64,000 nt of DNA from Christiangramia forsetii KT0803 (lineage in GTDB: Bacteria; Bacteroidota; Bacteroidia; Flavobacteriales; Flavobacteriaceae). Positions 54,061 through 63,277 of the stretch are shown piece by piece. Location of the stretch: the NCBI RefSeq assembly GCF_000060345.1, contig NC_008571.1, positions 3,228,501 through 3,292,500 of the forward strand, given 5' to 3'. The stretch's first letter is position 1. Every line of letters begins with the position of its first letter. The translations under genes were made by a program, and so were the position numbers. The notes below the pieces were generated by a model, which saw only the letters and a program-made list of their open reading frames with translations, was not told the DNA's origin and ran no database searches.

Positions 54061-55299
54061 TTATTTCAACATCATTTTAGCCTTTTTAATAGCTTCAATA
54101 AAAAGGTCTATTTCGTGAAAAGTATTGTAGAAAGAAAAAGACGCTCTTACCGTACCAGGGATTTTAAAGAAATCCATCACGGGTTGCGCACAATGGTGAC
54201 CGGTACGAACTGCTATACCCATTTTATCTACAAGAGTGCCAATATCATAAGGGTGTAGACCTTCAATATTAAAAGAGATCACAGCTGTTTTTTCTGCAGC
54301 TTCGCCGTAGATCTTCATTCCCTCTATTTCCTTAAGCTTCGCTGTAGCATACTCTAAAAGCTCATGTTCGTAGGCCGCAATCTCGCTAAAGCCAATTTCA
54401 TTCATATAATCTATTGCAGCACCAAAGGCGATTCCGCCACAGATATTTGGTGTCCCTGCTTCAAATTTATGAGGAAGACCGGCATACGTGGTTTTTTCAA
54501 AAGAAACCGTGGCAATCATTTCCCCTCCTCCCTGATAAGGCGGGAGTTTCTCCAACCATTCTTCTTTTCCATAAAGCACTCCAACTCCCGTTGGTCCACA
54601 CATTTTATGCGCAGAAACTACATAAAAATCAACATCCAACTCCTGAACATCTGCCTTAATATGAGGTGCCGCCTGGGCACCATCTAACAACACCGCCGCG
54701 TCAACGGAGTGTGCCTTCTCAATAATAGATTTAACAGGATTCACGGTTCCCAAAGCATTAGAAACATGATTAAGAAAAACCAATTTTGTTTTAGAGCTTA
54801 TTAGTTTTTCAAATTCAGCATAAATAAGTTCTCCTTTAAGATCCATCGGAATGACCTTCAGCTTCGCACCGGTCTTTTCACAAAGCATTTGCCACGGAAC
54901 AATATTAGAATGATGCTCCATTGCCGAAACCAGGATCTCATCTCCTTCCTTCAAAATTGAAGAAAATCCATTAGCTACCAGGTTAATTCCATGAGTTGTC
55001 CCTGATGTAAATATGATCTCGTGAGCCTTTTCAGCATTAAAATGCTTCTGGATCTTGATCCTGGCCTCCTCATATTTATCGGTAGCTTCCTGAGATAAGG
55101 AATGCACGCCTCTATGAATATTAGCGTTATAATTAGAATAGTAATCAACAATAGCATCCATTACCTGTTTAGGAGTCTGGGCTGTGGCGGCATTATCAAA
55201 ATAAACCAAAGGATAGCCATTAACCTCCCGATTAAGAATTGGAAAATCCTTTCGGATCTTTTCAACCTCAAATGTTTTTGCCTGAGTTTGCTGACTCAT
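54061..55299 (-). CDS. sufS: Cysteine desulfurase SufS
   Basis: PLP enzyme of 412 residues releasing sulfur from cysteine for cluster assembly. SAHKMCGPTGVGVLYG has the PLP-binding Lys and RTGHHCAQPVM the active Cys in the group II context. N-terminal YFDNAATAQTPKQV is standard. A gap of 119 bases with a GCGCTCAGGC-type repeat separates it from sufD. Confidence 0.97.
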   Translation of the reverse strand: MSQQTQAKTFEVEKIRKDFPILNREVNGYPLVYFDNAATAQTPKQVMDAIVDYYSNYNANIHRGVHSLSQEATDKYEEARIKIQKHFNAEKAHEIIFTSGTTHGINLVANGFSSILKEGDEILVSAMEHHSNIVPWQMLCEKTGAKLKVIPMDLKGELIYAEFEKLISSKTKLVFLNHVSNALGTVNPVKSIIEKAHSVDAAVLLDGAQAAPHIKADVQELDVDFYVVSAHKMCGPTGVGVLYGKEEWLEKLPPYQGGGEMIATVSFEKTTYAGLPHKFEAGTPNICGGIAFGAAIDYMNEIGFSEIAAYEHELLEYATAKLKEIEGMKIYGEAAEKTAVISFNIEGLHPYDIGTLVDKMGIAVRTGHHCAQPVMDFFKIPGTVRASFSFYNTFHEIDLFIEAIKKAKMMLK

Positions 55300-55357
55300 C
55301 CTTAAAGTTTTTTAATGATTTCTTAGTGATTTGCTTCTAAATCATGTCTTTCGCTTA

Positions 55358-55383
55358 GCCTTCGACTGCGCTCAGGCTGACAA
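55358..55383. repeat. REP-like half unit
   Basis: CCTTCGACTGCGCTCAGGCT GACAAA is identical to units ending the 186-bp repeats at 4761-4946 and 5238-5423. Confidence 0.7.
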
Positions 55384-55418
55384 AAAACATATTTATCTTA
55401 GCAGAATATATTACCCTA

Positions 55419-56732
55419 TTAAAGATTAAATCCTAAATCTACTTCCAGTTTGGAAGCAATCAGTTTATTAATTCTTTTCTTTACTTCAGGAATCTTAACA
55501 CTTTCTAATACGTTATTCGCGAATGCGTACATCATCAATCCACGAGCTTCTTTTCTAGGAATACCTCTGGATTGCATATAGAATAAAGCATCTTCATCAA
55601 GTTGACCAATAGTACACCCGTGACTACAAGCAACATCATCTGCAAAGATCTCTAACTGCGGCTTAGAGTTGATCGTAGCTTTGTCATCTGCCAGAATATT
55701 ATTGTTAGACTGGTACGCATTTGTCTTTTGCGCTTCCTTCTCCACCAGAACTTTTCCATTAAAAACTCCGGTAGAGCTATCGCCAAAAATTCCTTTATAA
55801 TCCTGATGACTCTCGCAGTTTGGTTCAATATGATGAACCAGCGTGTTGTGATCTACGTGCTGCTTACCTTCAATAATAGTCACCCCTTTCATGGTAGAAT
55901 CTATTCGCTCACCTCTTTGATAGAAATTAAGGTTATTACGCGTAAGCTTTCCGCCGAAAGAAAAAGTATGTACTGAAACATGACTTTCATCCTTCTGCTC
56001 GATAAATGTGTTATCTATCAAAGAAGCTGAAGCATTGTCATTCTGAATTTTGTAATAATCAACTATTGCACGTTTATCTGCAAAAATCTCTGTTACCGAG
56101 TTGGTAAGTACTGGATGATCTGTCAGGCTCTGATGTCTTTCAATAATCTGAACATGAGAGTTTTCATCTGCTACCACCAAATTTCTTGGCTGAAGCAGTA
56201 ATGAAGACTCATTTCCTGTTGCGAAATTTATGATCTGGATAGGCTTATCTGCCTGCTTATTCTTGTGAATATGAATAAATGCTCCTTCTTTGGAAAACGC
56301 AGTATTCAATGAATTCAAACCAGATTTTGGCGCTACTTTATTAAAGTAGTTATCAATTATCGGTCTATATTTATCTTTCGTTAATGCAGAAGACATTAAA
56401 CAAACGTCAATTTTCTCATGCGTAGTTTGAGAAAGGTGTGAAGAGTATATTCCGTCAATAAAAACAAGATCATACGTATCTATATCATGGATCAAATATT
56501 TTTTGATATCACGATAATCTATGGCATCTTCTTTCTTCGGAAATACGCTATAATCATGTTTTAAAACCGAGTTTAGCGAAGTATATTTCCAATCCTCATT
56601 CTTTTTATTTGGAAAACCGAGGTCTTCAAAATCCTTGATCGCCTGATTTCTAATGGCATCCATTCCATTATCAGGTTCCAAGCCTTCTTCAAAGGCTAAA
56701 AATGATGAGATAAGTTTATCTTTTAATTCCAT
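55419..56732 (-). CDS. sufD: Fe-S cluster assembly protein SufD
   Basis: 437 residues from ATG 56732 (MELKDKLISSFL), after a TTG-like earlier frame. C-terminal SufBD core with CSHGCTIGQLDEDALFYMQSRG and the conserved His in ACSHG. Works with SufB and SufC as scaffold. Confidence 0.96.
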   Translation of the reverse strand: MELKDKLISSFLAFEEGLEPDNGMDAIRNQAIKDFEDLGFPNKKNEDWKYTSLNSVLKHDYSVFPKKEDAIDYRDIKKYLIHDIDTYDLVFIDGIYSSHLSQTTHEKIDVCLMSSALTKDKYRPIIDNYFNKVAPKSGLNSLNTAFSKEGAFIHIHKNKQADKPIQIINFATGNESSLLLQPRNLVVADENSHVQIIERHQSLTDHPVLTNSVTEIFADKRAIVDYYKIQNDNASASLIDNTFIEQKDESHVSVHTFSFGGKLTRNNLNFYQRGERIDSTMKGVTIIEGKQHVDHNTLVHHIEPNCESHQDYKGIFGDSSTGVFNGKVLVEKEAQKTNAYQSNNNILADDKATINSKPQLEIFADDVACSHGCTIGQLDEDALFYMQSRGIPRKEARGLMMYAFANNVLESVKIPEVKKRINKLIASKLEVDLGFNL

Positions 56733-56748
56733 TTTGTTCAATTTCAAG

Positions 56749-56808
56749 TTCAAAATTTAAAACTCAATATTCTCTTTTTCCGGAATATTGAACCCTGAAT
56801 CCTGAATT
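56749..56808. repeat. Empty-looking relative of the S23 element ends
   Basis: TTCAAAATTTAA with AAACTCAA (56749-56768), a CAATATTC/GAATATTG hairpin (56765-56772, 56783-56790) and TTGAACCCTGAATCCTGAAT T follow in the sufC-sufD gap. The same pieces flank the four-helix-bundle gene at 59474-59936, so this may be the same element without the gene. Confidence 0.5.
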
Positions 56809-56810
56809 AT

Positions 56811-57563
56811 TTAAACCGCTTTTTCCGGCTTTACCCAATCGTAACCTCTTTCTTCAAGTTCGTGTGCAAGTTCTTTTCCACCTGACTTCACGATCTTACC
56901 ATCAACCATCACATGCACCACATCTGGCACGATATAATCTAATAACCTTTGGTAGTGAGTAATAAGCAACACGGCGTTATCCTCGCTTCTTAGCTTATTA
57001 ACTCCATTTGCCACTACTTTTAAAGCATCAATATCCAAACCTGAGTCTGTCTCATCAAGAATAGACAGTTTAGGGTTTAACACTGCCATCTGGAAAATTT
57101 CGTTACGCTTCTTTTCACCTCCGGAAAATCCCTGGTTAAGGGAACGAGATAAAAATTTACGGTCGATTTCCAACATCTCAGATTTTTCACGGATCATCTT
57201 CAGCATTTCATTTGCCGGCATATCTTCTTTCCCCTGCGCTTTACGCTGAGCGTTGATAGCCGTTTTAATGAAGTTTGTTACTGAAACTCCCGGAATTTCC
57301 ACTGGATATTGAAAAGAAAGAAAAATTCCTTTGTGTGCTCTTTCTTCAGGATCCAATTCTTGAAGATCTGCTCCTTCAAAGATCATCTCTCCTTCGGTCA
57401 TTTCATACTCTTCCCTTCCTGCAATTACTGAAGATAAAGTACTTTTTCCTGAACCGTTAGGCCCCATGATTGCATGAACCTCCCCCGGGTTGATCTCAAG
57501 ATCTATTCCTTTAAGGATTTCTTTATCTTCAATGCTAGCGTGTAAATTCTTTATTTTAAGCAT
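56811..57563 (-). CDS. sufC: Fe-S cluster assembly ATPase SufC
   Basis: ABC-type ATPase of 250 residues from ATG 57563 (MLKIKNLHASIED). Walker A GPNGSGKST, signature LNQGFSGGEKKRNE and Walker B SILDETDSGLD are intact; LLITHYQRLLDYI is the SufC-specific H loop. Partner of SufB and SufD. Confidence 0.97.
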   Translation of the reverse strand: MLKIKNLHASIEDKEILKGIDLEINPGEVHAIMGPNGSGKSTLSSVIAGREEYEMTEGEMIFEGADLQELDPEERAHKGIFLSFQYPVEIPGVSVTNFIKTAINAQRKAQGKEDMPANEMLKMIREKSEMLEIDRKFLSRSLNQGFSGGEKKRNEIFQMAVLNPKLSILDETDSGLDIDALKVVANGVNKLRSEDNAVLLITHYQRLLDYIVPDVVHVMVDGKIVKSGGKELAHELEERGYDWVKPEKAV

Positions 57564-57612
57564 GTTTATCAATTCTGAATCTGCCTTGGCAGATGGATTT
57601 AATTTTTTCTTT

Positions 57613-57999
57613 TTAATCTTTTATAGTGTCTAACACTTTTGCTCCTTCGGGGACTTCAATGATCTCTATAATCTCTATCATTTCTTCCCATCCTTCCTGT
57701 GCGATATTAGGCTTTATCTGAGCCTTAATCGTCACCGGTATCATTTCAAAATCATCAGATTTTAAAGGTGCTATTTTCTTTGAAAGAACTTTAGACATAG
57801 AATCCAGGGTAACACCGTAAACGAAATTCTCTCCCCTCATCACAGCAGCCTCAGCACTGTAAACAAACTCTCCTTCCAGAACCTGGATACTATCCGGAAC
57901 TTTTTCAGTCTGTGGTTTATCCATGAGCTCTTTACGATCTTCATCCTGACAGGATAAAAGAGTCAAACTCAATATCAGTAATCCAAATAACTTCTTCAT
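57613..57999 (-). CDS. Hypothetical lipoprotein within the SUF stretch
   Basis: 128 residues from ATG 57999 (MKKLFGLLILSLTLLSCQDED, a clear lipobox). The mature domain is small and charged, with KVPDSIQVLEGEFVY and MIEIIEIIEVPEGAKV; no family known. It is translated between sufB and sufC, ending 49 bases before the sufC stop side, and is probably cotranscribed. Confidence 0.75.
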   Translation of the reverse strand: MKKLFGLLILSLTLLSCQDEDRKELMDKPQTEKVPDSIQVLEGEFVYSAEAAVMRGENFVYGVTLDSMSKVLSKKIAPLKSDDFEMIPVTIKAQIKPNIAQEGWEEMIEIIEIIEVPEGAKVLDTIKD

Positions 58000-58018
58000 A
58001 GCAATTATAGCGTTGGTT

Positions 58019-59464
58019 TTATCCAACTGAACCTTCTAATGAAATTTCAAGTAATTTTTGTGCTTCCACAGCGAATTCCATTGGCAACTTATTCAGTACT
58101 TCCTTACTGAATCCGTTTACGATAAGTGCAATCGCTTTTTCGGTATCTATACCTCTCTGGTTACAGTAGAAAATTTGGTCTTCCCCAATCTTACTTGTAG
58201 TGGCCTCGTGTTCTACCTGAGCCGACTTGTTTTTAACCTCGATATATGGAAAGGTATGGGCTCCACATTTATTGCCCATTAACAGGGAATCACATTGCGA
58301 GAAGTTTCTTGCATTATGCGCTCTTCCGTTAATTTGCACCAATCCACGATAGGAATTTTGAGATTGTCCCGCTGAAATACCTTTTGAAATGATCGTACTC
58401 TTGGTATTCTTACCAAGGTGAATCATTTTCGTACCGGTATCGGCCTGTTGCCAGTTATTAGTTACTGCAATAGAGTAAAATTCTCCTACAGAATTATCTC
58501 CTTTTAAAATACAACTTGGATATTTCCAAGTTACCGCAGATCCTGTTTCCACCTGAGTCCAGGAGATCTTGGCGTTATCTTCGCAAAGTCCTCTTTTAGT
58601 AACAAAGTTGAAAACTCCTCCTTTACCTTCTTTATTCCCTGGAAACCAGTTTTGAACAGTACTGTATTTAATCTCAGAACCATCTAATGCCACGAGTTCT
58701 ACCACGGCGGCATGAAGCTGATTTTCATCACGAGACGGAGCAGTACAACCCTCCAGGTAACTTACATAACTATCTTCATCTGCCACCACCAGCGTTCTCT
58801 CGAACTGTCCGGTTCCAGCCTGATTAATTCTAAAGTATGTAGAAAGTTCCATCGGGCAACGTACCCCTTTCGGAATATAACAGAAAGAACCATCACTAAA
58901 TACTGCAGAATTTAAAGCAGCATAAAAATTATCTTTTTTAGGAACTACAGTACCCAAATATTTTTTCACTAATTCCGGGTGTTCCTTAATAGCTTCTGAA
59001 ATTGAACAGAAAATAATTCCTTTTTCAGCCAGGGTCTTTTTAAAAGTAGTAGTAACAGAAACTGAATCCATTACTATATCTACTGCAACACCGGCAAGTT
59101 TCTTCTGTTCATCTATAGATATCCCCAATTTCTTAAAAGTATCCAGTAATTCAGGATCTACTTCATCAAGACTATCGTACTTCGGTTTTTTATTCGGAGC
59201 TGAATAGTAAGAGATATTTTGAAAATCCGGTTTAGGGTATTTCACATTGGCCCATTCCGGTTCAATCATATCTTCCCAGGCGCGGTAAGCTTCCAGGCGC
59301 CATTCGGTCATCCATTCCGGTTCTTCCTTCTTCTTCGAAATTGCTCGCACAATATCCTCGTTCAAGCCTACAGGAAAAGTATCAGATTCTATATCTGTAT
59401 AAAATCCATATTCATATTCCTTGGTTTCAAGCTCTTTCTTTAAATCGTCTTCAGTATATGCCAT
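58019..59464 (-). CDS. sufB: Fe-S cluster assembly protein SufB
   Basis: Scaffold protein of 481 residues. [37 protein letters not shown] and [20 protein letters not shown] are the SufB core motifs with conserved Cys and His. Normal length, no intein. Confidence 0.97.
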   Translation of the reverse strand: MAYTEDDLKKELETKEYEYGFYTDIESDTFPVGLNEDIVRAISKKKEEPEWMTEWRLEAYRAWEDMIEPEWANVKYPKPDFQNISYYSAPNKKPKYDSLDEVDPELLDTFKKLGISIDEQKKLAGVAVDIVMDSVSVTTTFKKTLAEKGIIFCSISEAIKEHPELVKKYLGTVVPKKDNFYAALNSAVFSDGSFCYIPKGVRCPMELSTYFRINQAGTGQFERTLVVADEDSYVSYLEGCTAPSRDENQLHAAVVELVALDGSEIKYSTVQNWFPGNKEGKGGVFNFVTKRGLCEDNAKISWTQVETGSAVTWKYPSCILKGDNSVGEFYSIAVTNNWQQADTGTKMIHLGKNTKSTIISKGISAGQSQNSYRGLVQINGRAHNARNFSQCDSLLMGNKCGAHTFPYIEVKNKSAQVEHEATTSKIGEDQIFYCNQRGIDTEKAIALIVNGFSKEVLNKLPMEFAVEAQKLLEISLEGSVG

Positions 59465-59473
59465 GTTTTCTTA

Positions 59474-59490
59474 ATTCAAAATTTAAGGTT
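59474..59490 (+). repeat. Left inverted repeat of the S23-type element
   Basis: ATTCAAAATTTAAGGTT, exact reverse complement of 59897-59913. Confidence 0.8.
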
Positions 59491-59502
59491 TAAAACTCAA
59501 AA

Positions 59503-59892
59503 CTATTTGAACTTACTACCTTTAAAATCACTTTTCTGCAAATATTTCATAAAACCTCCTATCTGCATACTTAGACTTTTTAATTTATTCAACAATACAT
59601 CAAATTCATTCCTTTCAATGTATTTACGATCCATTATTCTATACAATTGTGAACGTGTTTCTCCACACGATGCTTTTGCTATTGACAAGAATTGAATAAA
59701 CTCCCTATTCCCATTTCTCTCAAAACCTTCAGCTATATTATCCATTATAGAACCTGAAGAAGCATTTATTTGATCATAAAGACGATAATCGGTCTTTAAC
59801 GGGCTTTCCTCGCGAATTTTAAATATATCGTTACAAACCTCCCTTGCCATCTTCCAAATTTCAAGATCTTCAAAATTTTCAAGCTTCCCCAT
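59503..59892 (-). CDS. Four-helix-bundle protein (S23/IVP family) in an IVS-like cassette
   Basis: 129 residues from ATG 59892 (MGKLENFEDLEIW); a TTG two codons earlier is in frame. FEDLEIWKMAREV, RLYDQINASSGSIMDNIAEG and SRGETRSQL-like CGETRSQLYRI fit the S23 family first found in 23S rRNA intervening sequences. Flanked by perfect 17-bp inverted repeats, the hallmark of such elements, but here between sufA and sufB, not in rRNA. Known function of the family is unclear; it may bind nucleic acid. Confidence 0.88.
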   Translation of the reverse strand: MGKLENFEDLEIWKMAREVCNDIFKIREESPLKTDYRLYDQINASSGSIMDNIAEGFERNGNREFIQFLSIAKASCGETRSQLYRIMDRKYIERNEFDVLLNKLKSLSMQIGGFMKYLQKSDFKGSKFK

Positions 59893-59896
59893 CTTC

Positions 59897-59913
59897 AACC
59901 TTAAATTTTGAAT
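59897..59913 (+). repeat. Right inverted repeat of the S23-type element
   Basis: AACCTTAAATTTTGAAT, exact reverse complement of 59474-59490. It is followed by CCTGAATTTTGAATC, echoed in the sufC-sufD gap at 56793. Confidence 0.8.
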
Positions 59914-59930
59914 CCTGAATTTTGAATCAT

Positions 59931-60260
59931 TTATAATGAAAAACTTTCACCGCATCCGCAGGTTCGTTGTGCATTTGGGTTATTAAAAACAAAACCCTTA
60001 CCGTTTAAACCTCCTGAATATTCAAGAATGGTTCCGGCTAGATACAGCACACTGCGTTTATCTACAACAATTTTCACACTATTGTCTTCGAAGATCTTGT
60101 CGCCCTCAGCCTGACTCTTATCAAAATTCAATTCATAAGACAAACCAGAGCAACCACCACTCTTTACACCAACACGAACGTAATCGGCTTCAGGATTAAA
60201 ACCTCCTTCAGTCATCAGGGTGGAAATCTTCGTTTTAGCCTCTTCGCTAACTTTAATCAT
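59931..60260 (-). CDS. sufA: Iron-sulfur carrier SufA (HesB/IscA family)
   Basis: 109 residues. VGVKSGGCSGLSYELNFD carries the first Cys and NAQRTCGCGESFSL the CxC pair. A-type carrier that delivers clusters from SufBCD. First gene of the leftward SUF stretch. The gap 60261-60484 includes a TANNTTTG element for thiL on the other strand. Confidence 0.95.
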   Translation of the reverse strand: MIKVSEEAKTKISTLMTEGGFNPEADYVRVGVKSGGCSGLSYELNFDKSQAEGDKIFEDNSVKIVVDKRSVLYLAGTILEYSGGLNGKGFVFNNPNAQRTCGCGESFSL

Positions 60261-60484
60261 AAGCTATAAAGATTAATTCTAAATTGAGCACAAATATACT
60301 ACAAAGCATGTGTTTTACCATAGACTAAGCATATGTTTTAAGAATTGAATCATAGAGCCTACCAATCAAAAAATCCAGCTGATTTTCTCCATCTAAAACA
60401 AGGTTTTTCAGTCCATAATGCTTTTGCTCCATTCTTCTTGATTGAATTATATAATTGTACTTTTGCATTTTAAAATTCAATTGC

Positions 60485-61540
60485 ATGTTTGATAATAGTC
60501 AGGAAAGCAAAACAAACCTTTCAGAATTAGGTGAATTTGGTTTAATAGATCATCTTACCAAGAATTTTAGTCCAAAACTGGAATCCACAATCAAAGCTAT
60601 AGGTGATGATGCGGCCGTGCTAAATTTCAAGAACAAGCAAACCCTTATTAGCACAGACCTCTTAGTGGAGGGAGTTCATTTTGATCTGGCTTATATGCCA
60701 CTCAAACATTTAGGCTACAAGGCAGTCATGGTAAATTTATCAGACATTTATGCGATGAACGGAACTGCTACCCAAATAACCGTTTCTTTTGCGGCTTCAA
60801 ATCGTTTCCCGGTAGAAGCTCTAGAAGAATTATATGCAGGTATTCAACTGGCAGCAAAACTTTATAATGTTGATGTTATTGGCGGAGACACCACTTCGTC
60901 TACTTCAGGTTTAATGATTAGTGTTACCGCTATTGGGATTGCCGAAAAAGAAGAAATCACCTATCGTAATGGCGCTAAAGCAAATGATCTTCTGGTTTTA
61001 TCTGGGGATCTTGGTGCCGCTTACATGGGACTACAAGTTTTAGAGCGCGAAAAGCAGGTTTTTAAAGCCAATCCAAACTCCCAACCAGACCTGGATCAAT
61101 ACACTTATTTGATTGAACGACAGCTGAAACCGGAAGCCCGTCAGGATATTCCTCCATTACTTAAAGAACTTGAGGTTCAACCAACATCTATGATCGATAT
61201 TAGCGACGGACTTTCTTCTGAAGTAATACACCTTTGCAAGAATTCTAAATTAGGTGCTAATCTATTCGAAGAAAAAATTCCTTTGGATCCTGCGGTAATT
61301 TCAGTTTGTGAGGAATTTGAAATAGACAGCACCATGGTTGCACTAAGTGGAGGCGAAGATTATGAATTGTTATTTACCATCTCACAAGATGATTATGATA
61401 AAATTAAAGGGAATCCACATTTAACGGTTATTGGGCATATGACTGAAGAAAATGAAGGTATGCATCTCGTAACCCGTGCCAATCAAAAACTACCATTAAT
61501 CGCAAGGGGCTGGAATTCTATGGAAAATAAGGAGGACTAA
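60485..61540 (+). CDS. thiL: Thiamine-phosphate kinase
   Basis: Phosphorylates thiamine monophosphate to the diphosphate cofactor. 351 residues from ATG 60485 (MFDNSQESKTNL). Fold-typical motifs: IGDDAAVL, STDLLVEGVHFDL, NLSDIYAMN, GGDTTSS and SGGEDYELLF. TACTTTTG at 60458-60465 is a -7 element 20 bases before the start. Its last four bases overlap the end of the leftward gene. Confidence 0.94.
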   Translation: MFDNSQESKTNLSELGEFGLIDHLTKNFSPKLESTIKAIGDDAAVLNFKNKQTLISTDLLVEGVHFDLAYMPLKHLGYKAVMVNLSDIYAMNGTATQITVSFAASNRFPVEALEELYAGIQLAAKLYNVDVIGGDTTSSTSGLMISVTAIGIAEKEEITYRNGAKANDLLVLSGDLGAAYMGLQVLEREKQVFKANPNSQPDLDQYTYLIERQLKPEARQDIPPLLKELEVQPTSMIDISDGLSSEVIHLCKNSKLGANLFEEKIPLDPAVISVCEEFEIDSTMVALSGGEDYELLFTISQDDYDKIKGNPHLTVIGHMTEENEGMHLVTRANQKLPLIARGWNSMENKED

Positions 61541-62418
61541 TTATAACGAATATCATTTATCGTTTCTGATGAACCAAAATACCTGGCTTCAGCCTCTATA
61601 AAACCACTTGTATCTTCGTTAGGGTTTGCTATCGAACCTATTATAGAATTCAAAATCAAATTATAATCTGTATAAAAGATTTTGTTATAGATTTCCACTA
61701 TTGGAATCTTCTGCGCGATTTTATTTTTATACTTTTTCTCAAAGTCAAATAAAAAGCTATTGAAGCCCGATAATTGCTCATACTGGTATGTGTGAATTAT
61801 TTCATGGGCCAGCGCTGTATTTCCTGAAATACCTTTCAAAAGTTTTATACTATTTCCAAAAGCTACCCCACTATAACGGGCATCATCGTTTATAACATCT
61901 GTATGAAACACAAAGGTCCCCACTCTCATACTCATTTTCCAATCAGGACTTGCGTTAATAGATTGATAGGCAGTCGCCGCAAGATCAAAAGGCATGATTC
62001 GGTAACTCAGTTTAAAATTTTCCTTGGTATTGACTTCAATACGGTTAAACCCAATATTTAAATGCCAGCGAGCCCAGAAGTCGCGATTGGCCGCGGCATT
62101 TTCAATAATAGAAGTCCCTGCAGAATTTACAATTTTAGAAGGCCAGACATAATCGTAGTTTCCAGATTTGGCAAATTCCCGAACCAGCCGTTTACTTTCA
62201 AAAACCAGGTAACCTCCAAGAGCTCCCTGCCCTAAACCTTTAAGCAATGTCTTTCCAAGTTTCTGTTCTGGTTCTTTATTTATGATCGCTCCAACTCCAC
62301 CTAATACACTGCCAATTCCAATATTAAAAAGACCGGCTTCAAAATCATTGTTCTGGGCTGTAGATTTGGAAGAAAAAATCAAGAATAAAATTAGAGGAAG
62401 AAAAACAGAAAACTTCAA
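61537..62418 (-). CDS. Secreted hypothetical protein with HExxH motif
   Basis: 293 residues with a signal peptide (1-21, STAQN). Gly-rich IGIGSVLGGVGAIIN and GLGQGALGGYLVFES suggest a membrane-inserted or barrel-lining part near the N terminus. ALAHEIIHTYQYEQ (about 198-211) has the zincin HExxH motif, but I see no known downstream third ligand. It could be a new metalloprotease or a structural barrel protein. Confidence 0.65.
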   Translation of the reverse strand: MKFSVFLPLILFLIFSSKSTAQNNDFEAGLFNIGIGSVLGGVGAIINKEPEQKLGKTLLKGLGQGALGGYLVFESKRLVREFAKSGNYDYVWPSKIVNSAGTSIIENAAANRDFWARWHLNIGFNRIEVNTKENFKLSYRIMPFDLAATAYQSINASPDWKMSMRVGTFVFHTDVINDDARYSGVAFGNSIKLLKGISGNTALAHEIIHTYQYEQLSGFNSFLFDFEKKYKNKIAQKIPIVEIYNKIFYTDYNLILNSIIGSIANPNEDTSGFIEAEARYFGSSETINDIRYN

Positions 62419-62490
62419 GGTGGTATTTTAATGATTGATGGGCTCCTACAAGTATAATCATTTTTAATAGATTGCAGGAAAATCAATATT

Positions 62491-62946
62491 TTGAAGAATA
62501 TATTTTACTTTATTCTAGGCTGTTTTGTTCTCACCTCCTGTAGTAAAGAAAACCTGTATGATTTTAAAGATCTAACAACCGAACGGGATTATATATACAA
62601 CGTAAGGGCGTATGCTGCAGACTCAACAAAAGTCATAGATTACAAGGTGACAGTATTTCAAACCAATGGATATAACCAACAAATTAACTACCCATACGGG
62701 ACAGCATCCGGCAGAAATAAAAATTATCATACTTCCGAATATAGTGTCAAAGGCTATAAAGAAAATGGAGTGCTAATTACTCCAAGAGAAAATATTAAAA
62801 GAATATGGGTCATCTGTTATGAAGTAGGATCTACGAATGTTTACGATGAATTACTTTTTCAGTATATAACCGAAGATATAACTCCAGTATTTGTAGGCTA
62901 TAATTTTGAAACCGATCAGAGAATTGTAGAATACCGGGAAGAATAA
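62491..62946 (+). CDS. Hypothetical lipoprotein
   Basis: 151 residues, starting at TTG 62491, the only start that gives a full lipoprotein signal (MKNIFYFILGCFVLTSC). The mature domain contains ERDYIYNVRAYAADSTKVID and a beta pattern; unknown family. Confidence 0.68.
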   Translation: MKNIFYFILGCFVLTSCSKENLYDFKDLTTERDYIYNVRAYAADSTKVIDYKVTVFQTNGYNQQINYPYGTASGRNKNYHTSEYSVKGYKENGVLITPRENIKRIWVICYEVGSTNVYDELLFQYITEDITPVFVGYNFETDQRIVEYREE

Positions 62947-62952
62947 ATAAAA

Positions 62953-63204
62953 TTAAGAAGCTTTAGCCACAAATACACGCTTTCGCTTTTGATGTATTTG
63001 AGCAAGGTACCTGTTGGTTTCTTTAAATTTCGGACTTAATCGAGCCAAAAATCCATCGGCTGTATCTGTCATTTCCATGCCACACTTTTTACATTGATAC
63101 TCATGCACATGGTTCGTGATGTCTTTAGACACTCTTAACTTGTGTCCGAAAATGTTGCAATAAACCTTTGCAAATGAAAATAAGGTAGGATTCAGTTTTT
63201 TCAT
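62953..63204 (-). CDS. Small Cys-containing protein (zinc-knuckle-like)
   Basis: 83 residues, basic. YCNIFGHKLRVSK and YQCKKCGMEM give a Cys/His pattern close to small prophage-type zinc-binding proteins. Role unknown. Confidence 0.7.
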   Translation of the reverse strand: MKKLNPTLFSFAKVYCNIFGHKLRVSKDITNHVHEYQCKKCGMEMTDTADGFLARLSPKFKETNRYLAQIHQKRKRVFVAKAS

Positions 63205-63277
63205 ATTAAGGTTAAATTTCTGGTTTCTAGATTACTAAATTATAAAAAAAAGTTAATAGTTCGACAAAACGCATTTA

